Of a DNA stretch of 64,000 nt, positions 61,701 through 64,000 are shown in pieces. A program made the translations under genes and the position numbers. The notes under the pieces are model-generated. The model was not told where the DNA came from, searched no databases, and worked only from the letters and a program-made list of their open reading frames with translations. Location: positions 10,083,511-10,147,510 of the forward strand of contig OX457029.1 in NCBI GenBank assembly GCA_949752745.1. Direction: 5' to 3'. This DNA is from Protula sp. h YS-2021 (Eukaryota; Annelida; Polychaeta; Sabellida; Serpulidae). Numbering within the stretch: the first letter of the stretch is position 1; each line of letters opens with the position of its first letter.

Positions 61701-63300
61701 GTTCTTGGAGTCTGCAGAGTGCTAATAAGTAAAAATTACGGGCTAGGAATAAATTTTGGAGGAACTTAAAATTTCACTCAATTTCGACAGGTCATGACCT
61801 GTGAAATATTTTAAAATTTGAAAACTGTCAGAAAATTTCACAAATGCATTTGAATGCCTTTTCTAGAGTTCTTGGAGTCTCTAGAGTGCTAGTAATAAAT
61901 TTTGGAGGAACTTCAAATTTCACTCAATTTCCACAGGTCATGACCTGTGAAAAAATTTTTGAATTTGAAAAATGACAGAAAGTTCCAGAAATGCATTTGA
62001 ATGCCTCCTGTACTATCCCTGTTTTCATTTCTGAGGTAGTAATTAAAAATTACGGCCTAGGAATAAATTTTGGAGGAACTTAAAATTTCACTCAATTTCT
62101 ACAGGTCCCGACCTGTGAAATATTTTAAAATTTGAAAACTGTCAGAAAATTTCAGAAATTCATTTGAATGCCTTTTGTAGAGTTCTTGGAGTCTGTAGAG
62201 TGCTATTAAGCAAAAATTACGGCCTAGGAATAAATTTTGTAGGAACTTAAAATTTCACTCAATTTCAACAGGTCCCGACCTGTGAAATATTTTAAAATTT
62301 GAAAACTGTCAGAAAATTTCAAGAAATGCATTTGAATGCCTTTTCTAGAGTTCTTGGAGTCTCTAGAGTGCTAGTAATAAATTTTGGAGGAACTTAAAAT
62401 TTCACTCAATTTCCACAGGTCATGAGCTGTGAAGAATTTTTAAATTTGAAAAATGACAGAAAGTTTGAGAAATGCATTTGAATGCCTCCTGTACTATCCC
62501 TGCATTCATTTCTGAGGTAGTAAGTAAAAATTACGGCCTAGGAATAAATTTTGGAGGAACTTAAAATTTCACTCAATTTCTACAGGTCCCGACCTGTGAA
62601 ATATTTTAAAATTTGAAAACTGTCAGAAAATTTCAGAAATTCATTTGAATGCCTTTTGTAGAGTTCTTGGAGTCTGTAGAGTGCTAGTTAGTAAAAATTA
62701 TGGGCTAGGAATAAATTTTGGAGGAACTTAAAATTTCACTCAATTTCAAGAGGTCATGACCTGTGAAATATTTTAAAATTTGAAAACTGTCAGAAAATTT
62801 CAGAAATGCATTTGAATGCCTTTTCTAGAGTTCTTGGAGTCTCTAGAGTGCTAGTAATCAATTTTGGAGGAACTTCAAATTTCACTCAATTTCCACAGTG
62901 AAAAAATTTTAAATTTGAAAAATGACAGAAAGTTTGAGAAATGCATTTGAATGCCTTCTGTACTATCCCTGTATTCATTTCTGAAGTAGTAAGTAAAAAT
63001 TACGGCCTAGGAATAAATTTTGGAGGAACTTAAAATTTCACTCAATTTCTACAGGTCCCGACCTGTGAAATATTTTAAAATTTGAAAACTGTCAGAAAAT
63101 TTCAGAAATGCTTTTGAATGCCTTTTCTAGAGTTCTTGGAGTCTCTAGAGTGCTAGTAATAAATTTTGGAGGAACTTAAAATTTCACTCAATTTCTACAG
63201 GTCCCGACCTGTGAAATATTTTAAAATTTCAAAAATTGTAAGAAAATTTCAGAAATTCATTTAAATGCCTTTTGTAGAGTTCTTGGAGTCTGCAGAGTGC
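58780..63300 (-). repeat. Mosaic duplicated blocks with shared deletions
   Basis: The palindrome-deleted form CACAGTGAAAAAATTT (CAGAGTG in the middle copy) lies near 58797, 60616 and 62896. A fusion GCCTTCCACAGGTCATCGCC lies at about 59021 and 60987 (1966 bp). AATTCATTTAAATGCC lies at 59251, 61676 and 63254 (2425 and 1578 bp). Unequal intervals between shared rare variants show repeated insertion and loss of whole monomers. Confidence 0.82.
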
Positions 63301-64000
63301 TAATAAGTAAAAATTACGGGCTAGGAATAAATTTTGGAGGAACTTAAAATTTCACTCAATTTCGACAGGTCATGACCTGTGAAATATTTTAAAATTTGAA
63401 AACTGTCAGAAAATTTCACAAATGCATTTGAATGCCTTTTCTAGAGTTCTTGGAGTCTCTAGAGTGCTAGTAATAAATTTTGGAGGAACTTCAAATTTCA
63501 CTCAATTTCCACAGGTCATGACCTGTGAAAAAATTTTTGAATTTGAAAAATGACAGAAAGTTCCAGAAATGCATTTGAATGCCTCCTGTACTATCCATGT
63601 TTTCATTTCTGAGGTAGTAATTAAAAATTACGGCCTAGGAATAAATTTTGGAGGAACTTAAAATTTCACTCAATTTCTACAGGTCCCGACCTGTGAAATA
63701 TTTTAAAATTTGAAAACTGTCAGAAAATTTCAGAAATTCATTTGAATGCCTTTTGTAGAGTTCTTGGAGTCTGTAGAGTACTATTAAGTAAAAATTACGG
63801 CCTAGGAATAAATTTTGTAGGAACTTAAAATTTCTCTCAATTTCAACAGGTCCCGACCTGTGAAATATTTTAAAATTTGAAAACTGTCAGAAAATTTTAA
63901 AAAATGCATTTGAATGCCTTTTCTAGAGTTCTTGGAGTCTCTAGAGTGCTAGTAATAAATTTTGGAGGAACTTAAAATTTCACTCAATTTCCACAGGTCA

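Larger units (their letters stand above)
46547..64000 (-). repeat. Satellite family II array, inverted, right of the element
   Basis: Continuation of the inverted family II array to the end of the window, with A-B dimers and C units in the same register as on the left of the element. Variants include GGTCCCTACATGTG and GGTCATGAGCTGTG, which are frequent at 48-56 kb, and CAAGAGGTCATGACC, frequent after 57 kb. The array runs off the end of the window. No gene or RNA is seen. Confidence 0.94.

Overview
The window is satellite DNA from end to end, interrupted by one 649-bp transposable element. No recognisable gene, RNA gene or prokaryotic signal is present. Kilobase-scale tandem repetition of a roughly 167-bp AT-rich monomer, nested higher-order repeats, abrupt strand switches and a short non-autonomous DNA transposon point to a eukaryotic nuclear genome. 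A metazoan pericentromeric, centromeric or other heterochromatic array is the best guess. I cannot name the species. Read lengths and assembly quality cannot be judged here, so strand switches and long duplications could partly reflect assembly.

Layout. Positions 1 to about 6450 hold satellite family I on the + strand (diagnostic TTGACTGAAA, monomer about 167 bp, fairly diverged copies). From about 6451 to 9730 the same family lies inverted. At about 9731 both strand and family change: family II (diagnostic TTGAGTGAAA) runs on the + strand to about 41026, then inverted from about 41027 to the end at 64000. A 649-bp element with tandem-repeat terminal inverted repeats and a perfect 10-bp target duplication sits at 45888-46536 inside the inverted family II block.

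Family II consists of three monomer types that can be measured directly: A (167 bp, for example 17041-17207), B (146 bp, 17208-17353, lacking a 21-bp internal segment) and C (167 bp, 17354-17520). They combine into A-B dimers (about 313 bp), A-B-C trimers (480 bp) and larger units of about 939, 1105, 1273, 1282, 1510, 1626, 1898, 2085 and 2524 bp. The flanks look more heterogeneous than the 16-40 kb and 50-57 kb cores, the usual outcome of unequal exchange.

The main structural signal is a palindrome in nearly every monomer. In types B and C it is AGGTCATGACCT, extended in the best B copies to a perfect 18-bp palindrome. This matches the inverted zero-spaced half-site arrangement bound by some nuclear receptors. 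In type A and family I it is usually ACAGGTC-GG-GACCTGT. It shows a symmetrical double change in one lineage, and in at least four monomers its centre is lost by the same 11-bp deletion. Two of the three strand-switch junctions lie at or against short palindromes. Whether this means protein binding, hairpin-driven rearrangement or both cannot be settled from sequence alone.
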